A DNA stretch of 64,000 nucleotides. Origin: Leucobacter komagatae (GTDB lineage Bacteria; Actinomycetota; Actinomycetes; Actinomycetales; Microbacteriaceae). Within the stretch, counting starts at the first letter, position 1. Every line of letters starts with the position of its first letter. The stretch covers positions 38,474 to 102,473 of the forward strand of contig NZ_JXSQ01000011.1 in the NCBI RefSeq assembly GCF_000834055.1, given 5' to 3'. Below the pieces are notes generated by a model. The model was not told the DNA's origin. It worked only from the letters and a program-made list of their open reading frames with translations, and did not search any database. A program made the position numbers and the translations under genes. This document shows, piece by piece, positions 39,830 to 48,350 of the stretch.

Positions 39830-40812
39830 GCGGCGGGGAGGCGACTTTCGGGCGGGGTGGCTGCCTCGCAGGCTGGCTCGTCGGCTGGCTTGCTGCGCGC
39901 TCCCCGGTCGATCCACCGCTCGATCGCGCCCTGGCTCGCAAGGATGCCGAGCACGACGATCGCGCCGCCAACCGGCTCGTTCCAGTGCACGGTCTCCCCG
40001 AGGAACAGCGCACCAAGGGTGACACCGACCACGGGCGTGAGGTAGGTCACCGTCGACGCGCGTGCCGGCCCCCACGTGCGGATGATCCCGGTGTACAGGA
40101 TGTACGCAATGCCGCCGCCAAGGATGCCAAGCGCTGAGATCGCTGCGACAACGGTTGCGGTGAGCTGCATGGGGCCCGTCGAGATGAACGGCGCGGCGAT
40201 GAGCGCGAGGCCCGTCGCCAGCACGAGCTGCATGGCAGCGATCGTGATCGAGTCGATCGTGGTGTCGGTGAGGAAGCGTCGCATGTACAGCCCGCCGAAG
40301 CCGTAGCACGCGGTTGCGCCGAGCGCCGCGAGCACACCCGGGAGGGAGATTCCGTCGCCGGTGAGCACCATTCGCCAAGGCCCTACGAGCACGACCACCC
40401 CAAGGATCCCTACGACGAGGCCGATGGTCTGCGCCCGTGAGAGTCGATCCTTTGGCATCACCAGCGGAATGAGGAGCAGCGTCATGATGGGTGTTGTCGC
40501 GTTGACGATGCTCGCGACCGTGCTCGGCACCATCGTCTCGGCCCACGCGAAGAGGGTGAACGGGATCGTGCAGAGCGTGGCCGCCACGACCGTCATGTGC
40601 AGCCAGACGCGCCGGCTGCGCGGCCAGGCGCGCTTCGTCACGAGCATGATGACGACGAGCGTGAGCGCACCAAACGCCAGGCGGCCGAGCGCCACCTGCC
40701 CCGGCGACAGTCCCTCGAGGCTGAGTTTGATGAGGAAGAAGCTTGACCCCCAAATGAGCGCGAGCACGCCGAACGCGATTGCGGTTCCGGGGGCCTTGCG
40801 TCGCTGAATCAT
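39826..40812 (-). CDS. EamA/DMT-family transporter
   Basis: A 328-aa membrane protein with ten hydrophobic segments and two EamA repeats (AFGVLALIWGSSFFLIKLSLEGLSPGQV at the N-terminus; VTYLTPVVGVTLGALFLGE in the second half). Members export amino acids or metabolites; the substrate is unknown. It is divergently transcribed from a LysR-type gene, the usual arrangement for an inducible exporter. The -10 TAAGCT lies 7 nt before its ATG. Confidence 0.88.
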   Translation of the reverse strand: MIQRRKAPGTAIAFGVLALIWGSSFFLIKLSLEGLSPGQVALGRLAFGALTLVVIMLVTKRAWPRSRRVWLHMTVVAATLCTIPFTLFAWAETMVPSTVASIVNATTPIMTLLLIPLVMPKDRLSRAQTIGLVVGILGVVVLVGPWRMVLTGDGISLPGVLAALGATACYGFGGLYMRRFLTDTTIDSITIAAMQLVLATGLALIAAPFISTGPMQLTATVVAAISALGILGGGIAYILYTGIIRTWGPARASTVTYLTPVVGVTLGALFLGETVHWNEPVGGAIVVLGILASQGAIERWIDRGARSKPADEPACEAATPPESRLPAA

Positions 40813-40819
40813 GCGGCTA

Positions 40820-40825
40820 AGCTTA
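40820..40825 (-). promoter_or_regulatory. -10 element for the EamA gene
   Basis: Minus-strand TAAGCT, 7 nt before the ATG at 40812; no Shine-Dalgarno. Confidence 0.5.
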
Positions 40826-40850
40826 GAAATCACGCTAGCATGAGGCAAAC

Positions 40851-40865
40851 ACATGAAGCTCATGT
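40851..40865. promoter_or_regulatory. Palindrome in the EamA-LysR intergenic region
   Basis: ACATGA-AGC-TCATGT, a perfect 6-bp dyad in the 70-bp divergent gap. A plausible LysR-type regulator site. Confidence 0.45.
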
Positions 40866-40882
40866 AGATATGAGGAGGGCTC

Positions 40883-41905
40883 ATGGGGGTCACCACGCAG
40901 CAGCTGCGCGCATTCGTCGCCGTTGCCGACAGTGGATCCTTCACGGACGCCGCAGCCGACGTCGGCGTGAGCCAGTCGGCCGTGTCGCACGCAATAGCCG
41001 GGCTCGAGCGGGAGCTCGGGGGCGGCGTCATCGACCGCCGAACGCTCACGCTCACGCGGCTCGGCCAGCGAACCATCGTGCAGGCTCGAGCAGCCGCCGC
41101 CGCGATAGCGCAGCTCGAGGCGATCGCGCGAGGGGACCGCTCAATCACGGGCACCGTGCGACTGGGCGCAGTGCCGACCGTGTGCAGGGGACTGCTGCCC
41201 GACCTCATCGACGAGTGGGTGAGCGCACTACCCGACGTGCGTGTCGACGTCTTCGAAGGCGACGACGCCGAGATGCCGGAGTGGCTCGACAACGGCTTCG
41301 TTGACGTCGCGATCCTCGTCGATCCCGAGCGGCAACCTGCCGAATCGAAAATCATCGACGTTGACGAATACGCGGCCGTGGTGCGCGAGGATCATCCCCT
41401 CGTCGAGCTTCCCGAGATCGCACTCGCCGAGCTCGCCGACGACGGCATGATCGTCTCGGGCGGCGGCTGCGAGGTGCACGTCCGGTCCATGTTCGACACG
41501 GCGGGTATCGAGTTCTCCGCCCGGCATCGGGTGCGGGAAATGAGCACGCTCCTCGCCATGGTGGAACAGGGGTTCGGGGTGTCGATCGTGCCGACGCTCG
41601 GGCGCGAAATGCTTGCCGACACCCTGCGCATGCGGCCGCTCGTCGAGCGGCGCGCACGGCAGCTCGTGCTCGCGCTCCCCGACAACCGCGAACCGCACCC
41701 CGCCGCGCGCGCACTCCTCGAGCACGCGAGCTCACGGAGGGCGGCATCGAAGGGGGCTGATCGCGATGCGGCCCGCGATGCCGCCAGTGATGCTGCGCCT
41801 CATGCTGCGCCCCATGCTGCGCCTCATGGTGCGCCTCATGCTGCGTCCGATGCTGGGCCCGGTGCTGTTGAGCGCGCGGCGGGCAGGACCGTGCGGATCG
41901 CGTAG
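40883..41905 (+). CDS. LysR-family transcriptional regulator
   Basis: A 340-aa protein. The N-terminal winged helix (TTQQLRAFVAVADSGSFTDAA, VSQSAVSHAIAGLE) is followed by a periplasmic-binding-like effector domain to about residue 285. The last 50 residues are low-complexity, Ala/His/Pro-rich (AAPHAAPHAAPHGAPHAA, 12-bp DNA repeats near 41780-41850) and are not part of the family. GAGGAGGG lies just before ATG 40883. It probably controls the divergent EamA exporter. Confidence 0.9.
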   Translation: MGVTTQQLRAFVAVADSGSFTDAAADVGVSQSAVSHAIAGLERELGGGVIDRRTLTLTRLGQRTIVQARAAAAAIAQLEAIARGDRSITGTVRLGAVPTVCRGLLPDLIDEWVSALPDVRVDVFEGDDAEMPEWLDNGFVDVAILVDPERQPAESKIIDVDEYAAVVREDHPLVELPEIALAELADDGMIVSGGGCEVHVRSMFDTAGIEFSARHRVREMSTLLAMVEQGFGVSIVPTLGREMLADTLRMRPLVERRARQLVLALPDNREPHPAARALLEHASSRRAASKGADRDAARDAASDAAPHAAPHAAPHGAPHAASDAGPGAVERAAGRTVRIA

Positions 41906-41908
41906 GCT
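41903..41908 (+). promoter_or_regulatory. -10 element for rpe (leaderless)
   Basis: TAGGCT, 6 nt before GTG 41915; overlaps the stop codon of the LysR gene. It decides the rpe start in favour of GTG 41915 over TTG 41909. Confidence 0.5.
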
Positions 41909-41914
41909 TTGGGT

Positions 41915-42577
41915 GTGACCGCGCAGCGCATTAACCCCAGCATCCTGTCCGCCGACTTCGTGAACCTCCAGGCGGAGCTCGAGGCGATCCGCACCGCGGA
42001 CCTCGTGCACGTCGACGTGATGGACAACCACTTCGTGCCGAACCTCACGATGGGTCCGCCCATCGTTGAGCGCATTCAGGCGGTGTCGCCGATCCCGCTC
42101 GACATGCACCTCATGATTTCGGACGCTGACCGGTGGGCCCCAGGCTACGCCGAGATGGGCGCGTTCTCCGTCACCTTCCACGTCGAGGCGTCCACCGATC
42201 CGGTCGCCCTCGCGCGTAAGATCCGCGACATCGGCGCCCGCGCGGGTATCGCGCTGAAGCCAGGAACCGACCCCGAGCCCTACCTTGAGCTGCTGCCCGA
42301 GTTCGATCAGGTGCTCGTGATGACCGTTGAGCCAGGCTTCGGTGGCCAGTCGTTCATGCCCGACATGATGCCGAAGCTTCGCCGCTTCGCCGAGGCGCGC
42401 GCGAAGCACGGCCTCGACGTCTGGCTGCAGGTCGACGGCGGCATCACCGTCGACACGATCGGGATCGCCGCTGAGGCAGGCGCAGACACCTTCGTCGCCG
42501 GTTCCGCCGTCTATGGCGGTGTGCCAGAGGAGCGGATCGCCGACCTCCGCGTCGCCGCCGCGCAGCACGCGCACTAG
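41915..42577 (+). CDS. rpe: Ribulose-phosphate 3-epimerase
   Basis: Pentose-phosphate pathway enzyme converting ribulose-5-P to xylulose-5-P. The 220-aa TIM barrel has [10 protein letters not shown], the metal and catalytic [30 protein letters not shown] and VDGGI. It starts 9 bp after the LysR stop but seems to have its own leaderless promoter. rpe after rsmB is the usual actinobacterial order, so the EamA-LysR pair is an insertion. Confidence 0.95.
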   Translation: MTAQRINPSILSADFVNLQAELEAIRTADLVHVDVMDNHFVPNLTMGPPIVERIQAVSPIPLDMHLMISDADRWAPGYAEMGAFSVTFHVEASTDPVALARKIRDIGARAGIALKPGTDPEPYLELLPEFDQVLVMTVEPGFGGQSFMPDMMPKLRRFAEARAKHGLDVWLQVDGGITVDTIGIAAEAGADTFVAGSAVYGGVPEERIADLRVAAAQHAH

Positions 42578-42594
42578 CTGGTACCCGGCGGGGC

Positions 42595-42624
42595 CGCTAG
42601 CTCTCCGCCCGCTAGCTCTCCGCC
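42595..42624 (+). repeat. 15-bp direct repeat
   Basis: Two perfect copies of CGCTAGCTCTCCGCC, followed by a decayed third (CTAGCTATCCGC). It lies in the 272-bp gap between rpe and the next gene, where I see no convincing gene or promoter. Confidence 0.75.
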
Positions 42625-42849
42625 CGCTGCCATGCACTAGCTATCCGCGGGCGTTTGCGCGACACTTGTTGTGATGCGTCGTCGCCTGGCGGCGCGGCAG
42701 CAGCAGTTGGCCCCGGAGGTGTTCCGTGCCCGTGACGCAGCGAGGCGCAGTGATTGAGGCGCTCACCGTTAGCAGCCCGTCAGTGATGCGGGGTGTGCGG
42801 GCGGAAGCGGCGTCTGCTCGGGAGCAGCTTTCGGATTCGGAGGGTTGGC

Positions 42850-43263
42850 ATGACTGATCTTGACCTTGTCGGGGCCCAGCACGTCCTCGACGCGCAGCCC
42901 TTCAGCCAACTGCTTGGCGCGCGCCTCACGCGCTGGGACGCGGACGGCGTGACGCTCGAGCTCGACGTTCGACCCGACCTGCTGCAGCAGCACGGCTTCG
43001 TGCACGGCGGGGTGCTCTGCTACCTGGCAGACAACGCGCTGACGTTCGCAGCGGGCCAGGTGCTCGGCCCGAACGTGCTCACGGCGGGGGTGAACCTGCA
43101 CTATCTGCGACCCGCAAAGGGGGAGCGTGTCATCGCGCGCGCGACGACGCAGGCCCGCACGTCTGGGCGGGCGGTCACCCTCGTTGAGATCTTCGTTTCC
43201 TCGGAGGGTGACGAGTACCTCTGCGCTGCGGGCTCCGGAACGGTCTCCGCGATCAAGAAGTAG
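42850..43263 (+). CDS. PaaI-family hotdog thioesterase
   Basis: A 137-aa protein with the PaaI motif LLQQHGFVHGGVLCYLADNALTFAA near residue 45, including the HGG turn and the active-site Asp. Probably an acyl-CoA thioesterase of unknown substrate. ATG 42850 follows GGAGGG. The frame is open upstream but unsupported. Confidence 0.9.
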   Translation: MTDLDLVGAQHVLDAQPFSQLLGARLTRWDADGVTLELDVRPDLLQQHGFVHGGVLCYLADNALTFAAGQVLGPNVLTAGVNLHYLRPAKGERVIARATTQARTSGRAVTLVEIFVSSEGDEYLCAAGSGTVSAIKK

Positions 43264-43404
43264 GCTGGCGCTCACCGCGGTTCAGCCGGTGTTTCCCTTG
43301 GGTGTGCTCGGCGCGGGCGGCCGCCGGTCCTCGACGCGCGGATCTTTCTAGCATCTCGGGCAGATAGCCTTGGCTGGTTACGTCAAAGACGAAAGGACCC
43401 CTTC

Positions 43405-43770
43405 GTGATTCTCGCGTTTTCCGTTGCCCCGAGTGGCGGACAAGAACACCCTGATGGATCTGTTGTTGAGGCGGTGGCCGAGGCGATCCGCGTAGTGCGC
43501 GACTCAGGCCTGCCGTACCGCACGAGCAGCATGTTCACGGAGATCGAGGGCGAGTGGGACGAGGTCTTCGACGTGGTGAAGCGCGCGACCGAGGCTGTCA
43601 TGCCGTTCGGCTCGCGGGTGTCGCTCATCATGAAGGCGGATATTCGCCCCGGATTCGAGGGCGAGATGGACGGCAAGCTTGAGCGGCTGGAGGAGGCCGT
43701 CGCGCGCTCTGAGGGTGAGGCGAAGCCCGACGTGGTTCGGGGTCGTGCCCGCCACGTGCGCACCGCCTAA
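43405..43770 (+). CDS. Thiamine-binding (MTH1187/YkoF-like) protein
   Basis: A 121-aa ferredoxin-like fold protein with the DUF77/MTH1187 pattern: MILAFSVAPSGG start, VVRDSGLPYRTSSMFTEIEGEWDEVF, and SLIMKADIRPG. Members bind thiamine or its pyrimidine and are thought to buffer or sense it. GAAAGGACC precedes GTG 43405. A possible -10 TAGCCT is near 43366. Confidence 0.88.
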   Translation: MILAFSVAPSGGQEHPDGSVVEAVAEAIRVVRDSGLPYRTSSMFTEIEGEWDEVFDVVKRATEAVMPFGSRVSLIMKADIRPGFEGEMDGKLERLEEAVARSEGEAKPDVVRGRARHVRTA

Positions 43771-43861
43771 GCGCCAACCCCCTAGGACGCAGCACGGAAC
43801 GGGCTGTCCCTACGCCTGAGCGGTCCAGCTCCTAGGGCCCTGCCGCCGTCCCGCGGGGCGG

Positions 43862-43995
43862 CCGGCGGTAGCCTGCGGCAGTCGGCGGCAGCTTGTGCCC
43901 GTGCGGCGGCAGAAGAGCTGGGATCGGCGTTATCTCTGCGGAAAACCTGGGTTTCGTGCAGAGATAACGCGGATTTCAGAGATAAGTGCGGCGCA
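43862..43995 (+). repeat. Dispersed palindromic element, copy A
   Basis: Fills much of the 360-bp gap between the thiamine-binding gene and the ABC cassette. The order is a GGCGGTAGCCTGCGGCAG-type segment, then 13-bp inverted repeats GCGTTATCTCTGC (43927-43939) and GCAGAGATAACGC (43958-43970), then AGAGATAAGTGCGGCGCAG. Copy B at 47663-47830 has the same order, the same strand and nearly identical sequence. No protein is encoded. The rest of the gap holds a possible -10 (TAGCCT, about 44091) for the permease gene. Confidence 0.85.
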
Positions 43996-44130
43996 GGGGG
44001 AGATGCGTGCCGTTCTTGGGTGTTCGTCCGTGGAATCGGGCACCCCAAGCACGCCGATGTTAAGGAGTCTTGACGCTTCGGGGGAGATCGCCTAGCCTGA
44101 CGTAAAGGAAAGTTGACGTCAGGGGGTCCG

Positions 44131-45333
44131 GTGCTCACGAAGACCAAGCGCCGCGCATTCCGGGCCCTCGTCCGCACGGATGCGAGCGACCTGTTCCGCG
44201 AAAAGCTCACCGTGGCCTCGATGCTCACGATGGTGCTCGTCCTGCTCGTGATCCACACCGCTTTGTGGCTCGCGTTCGCGGTGACGGGATCCGCCCCGCG
44301 TATCGCGCAGGCCGACCTTGCTGCCCTCACCGCGTCTCCCCACACGGCAAAGATCGCAGCTCAGCTCGCACCCCTCGCCGCGGGCCCGCAGGACGATCCG
44401 AATGCGACGCTCGCAATGAACACAGGCGCCAGCACTGGCAACAGCACAGGCGACAACGCGAACACCGACGCCGCGGCGGTGACCGTCACGCTGCTGGATT
44501 CGCGCGTTGGCTGGGATGTACTCTGGCAGACGCTTCGCGCCGCGGGCGTACCGGCGGGAAGCATCACCGTGATCGGCGTCGACGGCGACCCGGCCCCCGA
44601 CTTTCTTCGGCTCAACCTCGGCACCGAGTTTCTCGCGGTGCTCGCCTCGATCGCACTCATCGGAACGACGGTACCGCTCGTCGCGGCACGCGAGCGCGGG
44701 ATGCTCAGGCTCCTCGGCACGACCCCGCTCCCGCGCCGCCTGTTTCTTGCCGCGCGCATTCCCACGCGCCTAGCACTGCTGCTCGCCTGCACGGCCGGCT
44801 TCATCGCGATCGGGATCGCCCGCAGGTACACCGAGGTGAGTGCGCTGCCGCGCTTCGCGGTCACCGTCAGCTGCGCCGCCATCATGCTGTTCGGGCTCGG
44901 GGCTGTGTTCTCTGCGAGGGCGCGCAACGCCGAGGCCTCTCAGAACGTCATGGCTGGACTCTCGCTTGCGCTCGTGTTCAGCGGGGGCGCGGTAATCCCG
45001 ACCGCCGTGCTGCCGGCTCCGATGCGCACGGTGGTCGGCCTCCTCCCCGGCAGCTGGGTGACGGAACCGGCAAGCGCGGACCTCGCTGGCACGACCCCGT
45101 TGCTGCCGGTGCCCGTGTACTGGGCGCTCATGCTCCTCACGGGAGTCGCCTGCTTCGTACTCGCCGCCAGACGATTCAGCTGGGATGCCGCACCGACCCC
45201 AGCGAGGCGCCGCAAGGATCCGGAGGCCACAGCCGCCGCCCCATCTGACGCGACTGCATCTGAGACCACCGCATCTGAGACCACCGCATTTAACACCCCA
45301 CCGGCAACCTCCCGTGAAGGAGCCATCACATGA
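44131..45333 (+). CDS. ABC-2 type transporter permease
   Basis: A 400-aa membrane protein: one N-terminal membrane segment, a large outside loop (about residues 55-165, with an Asn/Thr/Ala-rich stretch), then five or six membrane segments with the ABC-2 pattern RERGMLRLLGTTPLPRRLFLAARI. The C-tail has TASETTASETTAF repeats. GTG 44131 is chosen for the AGGGGG just before it; a TTG at 44113 is also in frame. First gene of a coupled five-gene exporter cassette. Confidence 0.85.
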   Translation: MLTKTKRRAFRALVRTDASDLFREKLTVASMLTMVLVLLVIHTALWLAFAVTGSAPRIAQADLAALTASPHTAKIAAQLAPLAAGPQDDPNATLAMNTGASTGNSTGDNANTDAAAVTVTLLDSRVGWDVLWQTLRAAGVPAGSITVIGVDGDPAPDFLRLNLGTEFLAVLASIALIGTTVPLVAARERGMLRLLGTTPLPRRLFLAARIPTRLALLLACTAGFIAIGIARRYTEVSALPRFAVTVSCAAIMLFGLGAVFSARARNAEASQNVMAGLSLALVFSGGAVIPTAVLPAPMRTVVGLLPGSWVTEPASADLAGTTPLLPVPVYWALMLLTGVACFVLAARRFSWDAAPTPARRRKDPEATAAAPSDATASETTASETTAFNTPPATSREGAIT

Positions 45334-45731
45334 CCGAACTCACCAGGGGCGAACGCGCGCACGCGCGCCGCTACACCCTCCACATGGCGGGCGCATCGGT
45401 GCTCTTCCTTGTGCTCATGCTGTTTCTTCCCCTCGAGCCTGAACCAGGCACGCCGCTCGCGCTCGTGATCGCTCTCGTGCCGCTCGTCGCGGTCGCCTGG
45501 ATGGTGTTCGCCGTCGTGCAGTTCGTGCGCAGCCTCGACGAGTTCATGCGCCCGCGCGCGATGACAGCCGCCGCGATAGCGTTCGTCGCGGCGATGGTCG
45601 CCTCGGTCGTGTTCGGCATGCTCGACGCCGAGATCGGGCCGTTGCCCCTTGCCACATGGGGAGTCTTCGTCGTCGGCATGATCACCTGGGGTGCAGCGAT
45701 GCTCGGCATGAACCTCCGAGGGAACAAGTGA
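45330..45731 (+). CDS. Four-helix membrane protein of an ABC cassette
   Basis: A 133-aa protein with four hydrophobic segments and a charged loop QFVRSLDEFMRPRAMT. It overlaps the permease stop (ATGA) and the next start (GTGA). It resembles small membrane proteins found beside XRE regulators and ABC-2 exporters; role unknown, perhaps sensing for the regulator. Confidence 0.75.
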   Translation: MTELTRGERAHARRYTLHMAGASVLFLVLMLFLPLEPEPGTPLALVIALVPLVAVAWMVFAVVQFVRSLDEFMRPRAMTAAAIAFVAAMVASVVFGMLDAEIGPLPLATWGVFVVGMITWGAAMLGMNLRGNK

Positions 45732-45952
45732 GAAACGACGTGCGCGCCCTCCGCAGCGAAGCAGGGTGGACGCAGGTCGAGTTCGCCGAGATGCTCGGAG
45801 TCTCCAGGCAGACAGTGAACGCACTCGAGTCGGGCAAGTACGATCCATCGCTGCCGCTCGCGTTCCGCGTCTCGACCGCGTTCGGTAAACCCATCGAGCA
45901 GATCTTCTTCCCAGGGGAGGAAGACGCGCCACCCTCAGGGGGAAAGAAATGA
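45728..45952 (+). CDS. Small XRE-family regulator (YgzD type)
   Basis: A 74-aa helix-turn-helix protein: VRNDVRALRSEAGWTQVEFAE and MLGVSRQTVNALESGKYDPSLPLAF, followed by the short IEQIFFP tail of this subfamily. GTG 45728 overlaps the previous stop; its own stop overlaps the ATPase start (ATGA). Likely autoregulates the cassette. Confidence 0.9.
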   Translation: MRNDVRALRSEAGWTQVEFAEMLGVSRQTVNALESGKYDPSLPLAFRVSTAFGKPIEQIFFPGEEDAPPSGGKK

Positions 45953-46944
45953 CCTCAGTCATCGCTCTCCACGGGGTAACACGCGCCGTCGGCGAGGCAC
46001 AGATCCTGCACGGTGTTGACCTCGAAGCCAGGGAGGGTGAGATCGTCGGCCTCCTCGGCCCGAACGGTGCGGGCAAGACGACAACGGTGGATCTCATCGC
46101 CGGGCTCGAGCGGCCGAGTTCGGGAAGCGTTACGGTGCTCGGTGTGGATCCCGAGCGACAGCGATCCACCATCACCGAGAACGTCGGCGTGCAACCGCAG
46201 GCGGCGGCGCTCTTCCCAAGTCTCACCGTCGACGAGACGCTGCGACTCTTCGCATCCTTCCACGACGACCCGCTCCCGCTCGCAGAGCTTCGCGGCAGAG
46301 TGGGGCTCACTGAGCTGCGGCGCACGCGCGTGAAGCACCTCTCCGGCGGGGAGGAGCGGCGGCTGCGCATCGCGATCGCCTTGGTCGGTCGTCCCACTCT
46401 CGTGCTCCTCGACGAACCGTCCGCCGGGCTGGACCCCGAGATGCGGCGAGACATCGCCCAGCTCATCCGGGAGATCCGCAGCGCAGGAGCGACGGTGCTC
46501 ATGACGACGCACCACCTCGACGAGGCGCAGCAGCTCTGTGACAGGGTAGCGATCATGGCCAGGGGGAGGATCGTGCTCGCCGGCTCACCCGATGACCTGA
46601 CGCGAGCACTCGTCGCACCGAGTCAGGTGTGCTTCACCGTCGCGCAGGACACGGATCCCGAGCTCCTCACAGCGGCCGTCGGAGAGCAGCGTACGGAGCG
46701 GGCGCTCGCCGCAGGGAAACGGATCACCGCGCCAAGCGACGACCCCGACGCGACACTCAGACGCCTCACGTTCACGCGTGGGCTCCACGCAACCGGCGTC
46801 GCCGTGCACCACCCAACGCTCGAAGACGTCTACCTCGCTGCCGTGGAGGAGCCGGGAGCCGGGAGCGGGGAGCGGGGAGCCGGACACCGGGGGACGGGAA
46901 GCGGAGAGCCGGGCCGCGCCGCTCGGACGACGGCTGACGGCTGA
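45949..46944 (+). CDS. ABC transporter ATP-binding protein
   Basis: A 331-aa ATPase with Walker A GLLGPNGAGKTTT near residue 38, the signature HLSGGEERRLRIAIAL, Walker B LVLLDEPSAGLDP, and the H-loop TTHHLDEA. Drug/lipid exporter-like (CcmA/DrrA type). The last 30 residues are Gly/Ser/Arg low complexity coded by GGGAGC-rich DNA, beyond the normal end of the family. Coupled to the XRE gene by ATGA. Confidence 0.92.
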   Translation: MTSVIALHGVTRAVGEAQILHGVDLEAREGEIVGLLGPNGAGKTTTVDLIAGLERPSSGSVTVLGVDPERQRSTITENVGVQPQAAALFPSLTVDETLRLFASFHDDPLPLAELRGRVGLTELRRTRVKHLSGGEERRLRIAIALVGRPTLVLLDEPSAGLDPEMRRDIAQLIREIRSAGATVLMTTHHLDEAQQLCDRVAIMARGRIVLAGSPDDLTRALVAPSQVCFTVAQDTDPELLTAAVGEQRTERALAAGKRITAPSDDPDATLRRLTFTRGLHATGVAVHHPTLEDVYLAAVEEPGAGSGERGAGHRGTGSGEPGRAARTTADG

Positions 46945-46950
46945 CGGCTA

Positions 46951-47673
46951 ATGTTCCAGACGCGACCGCTTCGCGGTGTTCCCGCACTCCACCGGGCGGC
47001 ACTCACCGAGATCCGCCGCCGTCCGCTCGCAACAGTGCTCGGCATCGCGATCCCTCTCGGCACCATCCTCCTCGTCGCCGCAACCGACCTCCTGCTTGGC
47101 GTAGGCGGTGAACTCACCAGGGGAGCGATACCCGTCCTCCTTCCCGTGCTCCTCGTCACCGTCACCTTCGGAGCCATCGCCGTACCAGTAGTCGACGCAA
47201 GAGAACGCGGCATCCTTCGCGCCCTCGACACCGTCCCGGCGCATCGCGGCGCGCTCCTGCTCGCGCATACGCCCGTCGCGCTCGCCGCAGCTGCACTTGT
47301 CGCGGCCGCTGGACTCGCCGCGACTCGGCTACCCCTCGCGGCAATGCCCGGGGCATTCGTCGCCTGTGCGGGCCTCTGCGTAGTCGGGATGGCCCTTGGC
47401 GCGGTGATCGGAGCCTATGCGGCGCGCGCCTCGCAGGTGCGGGCGCTCGGCACGATCGTGCCTGCCGTCGTGCTGTTGACCGCGGGGGCGCTGCCGTTCG
47501 ACGCGATCCTGCCCGGGGCCGACAGGGCGCTCGGGTTCGTCCCAACGACGGCGATATCCCGCACGCTCGCCGGGGAGCTCGCCGGAAACGCACCGGGTCT
47601 TGCCACGACACTGTGGATCGCGCTTGGTGGGGCGCTGCTGTTCGGCTTCGGTGTTCTCCGCTGCCGGCGGTAG
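46951..47673 (+). CDS. ABC transporter permease (second subunit)
   Basis: A 240-aa protein with six membrane segments and the ABC-2 motif DARERGILRALDTVPAHRGALLLA. It is shorter than the first permease and lacks its large outside loop, so the exporter is probably a heterodimer. Its last codons (CRR-stop) are already part of repeat copy B, so the 3' end has been replaced or grown by the repeat. Confidence 0.87.
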   Translation: MFQTRPLRGVPALHRAALTEIRRRPLATVLGIAIPLGTILLVAATDLLLGVGGELTRGAIPVLLPVLLVTVTFGAIAVPVVDARERGILRALDTVPAHRGALLLAHTPVALAAAALVAAAGLAATRLPLAAMPGAFVACAGLCVVGMALGAVIGAYAARASQVRALGTIVPAVVLLTAGALPFDAILPGADRALGFVPTTAISRTLAGELAGNAPGLATTLWIALGGALLFGFGVLRCRR

Positions 47674-47830
47674 CCTGCGGCAGCCGGCAGTAGCCGGCAG
47701 TAGCCTGCGGCAGTCGGCGGCAGCATGCCCCCCCGTGTGGCGGCAGAAGAACTGAGATCGGCGTTATCTCTGCGGAAAACCTGGGTTTCGTGCAGAGATA
47801 ACGCGGATTCGAGAGATAAGTGCGGCGCAG
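47663..47830 (+). repeat. Dispersed palindromic element, copy B
   Basis: Same architecture and orientation as copy A: GCCGGCGGTAGCCTGCGG-type units (here expanded), inverted repeats GCGTTATCTCTGC (47761-47773) and GCAGAGATAACGC (47792-47804), then GAGAGATAAGTGCGGCGCAG. It starts inside the permease 3' end. The remaining 150 bp before hisE hold a palindrome TGGGTTCGAACCCA (47836-47849) and a -10 for hisE. Confidence 0.85.
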
Positions 47831-47969
47831 CGCGTTGGGTTCGAACCCAGCACCGCGCATCGGCCAGCGCAGCTCGGTGAGCGCGGCAAGCGCAGTGCCG
47901 CGCTGCCGCAAGAAGCCCGAGTTCTGTGCCGGTCGCGCTGACGTGGCAAGCGGCGCCCGCGCACCCTGA

Positions 47970-47975
47970 TAGTCT
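47970..47975 (+). promoter_or_regulatory. -10 element for hisE (leaderless)
   Basis: TAGTCT, 6 nt before GTG 47982; no Shine-Dalgarno. Confidence 0.5.
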
Positions 47976-47981
47976 TGACCC

Positions 47982-48245
47982 GTGAAAACCTTCGACACGC
48001 TCTTCGCCGAGCTCGCCGAGAAGGCCGCATCGCGGCCCGAAGGCAGCGACACTGTCGCCCGGCTGGACGCTGGCGTGCATTCGATCGGCAAGAAGATCGT
48101 CGAAGAGGCAGCAGAGGTCTGGATGGCGGCCGAGTACGAGTCGTCAGAAGCCTGCGCCGAAGAGATCAGCCAGTTGCTGTACCACCTGCAGGTGCTCATG
48201 CTCGCAAAGGGCATGTCGCTTGAGGATGTCTACACGCATCTGTAG
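47982..48245 (+). CDS. hisE: Phosphoribosyl-ATP pyrophosphatase HisE
   Basis: Second step of histidine synthesis (PR-ATP to PR-AMP). The 87-aa MazG-like all-alpha protein has the metal-binding motif [14 protein letters not shown] and [17 protein letters not shown]. It precedes hisG, as in other actinobacteria. Confidence 0.95.
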   Translation: MKTFDTLFAELAEKAASRPEGSDTVARLDAGVHSIGKKIVEEAAEVWMAAEYESSEACAEEISQLLYHLQVLMLAKGMSLEDVYTHL

Positions 48246-48350
48246 CGTCGACGCTCGGCTTGAGCCCTGCGTTGGCGCGATCCGCTGACTCAAAATCTCA
48301 CTCGGCCGATCCACTTGCGTGCCTCGGCCACGATGGAAGGAAATTTCCAC

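Noticed and set aside
42671..42757. 28-codon frame (GTG 42671) slightly like the N-terminus of 5-formyl-THF cyclo-ligase
   Set aside because: Too short, no ribosome-binding site and only a loose Arg/Ala pattern. Kept as chance similarity or at most a decayed remnant.
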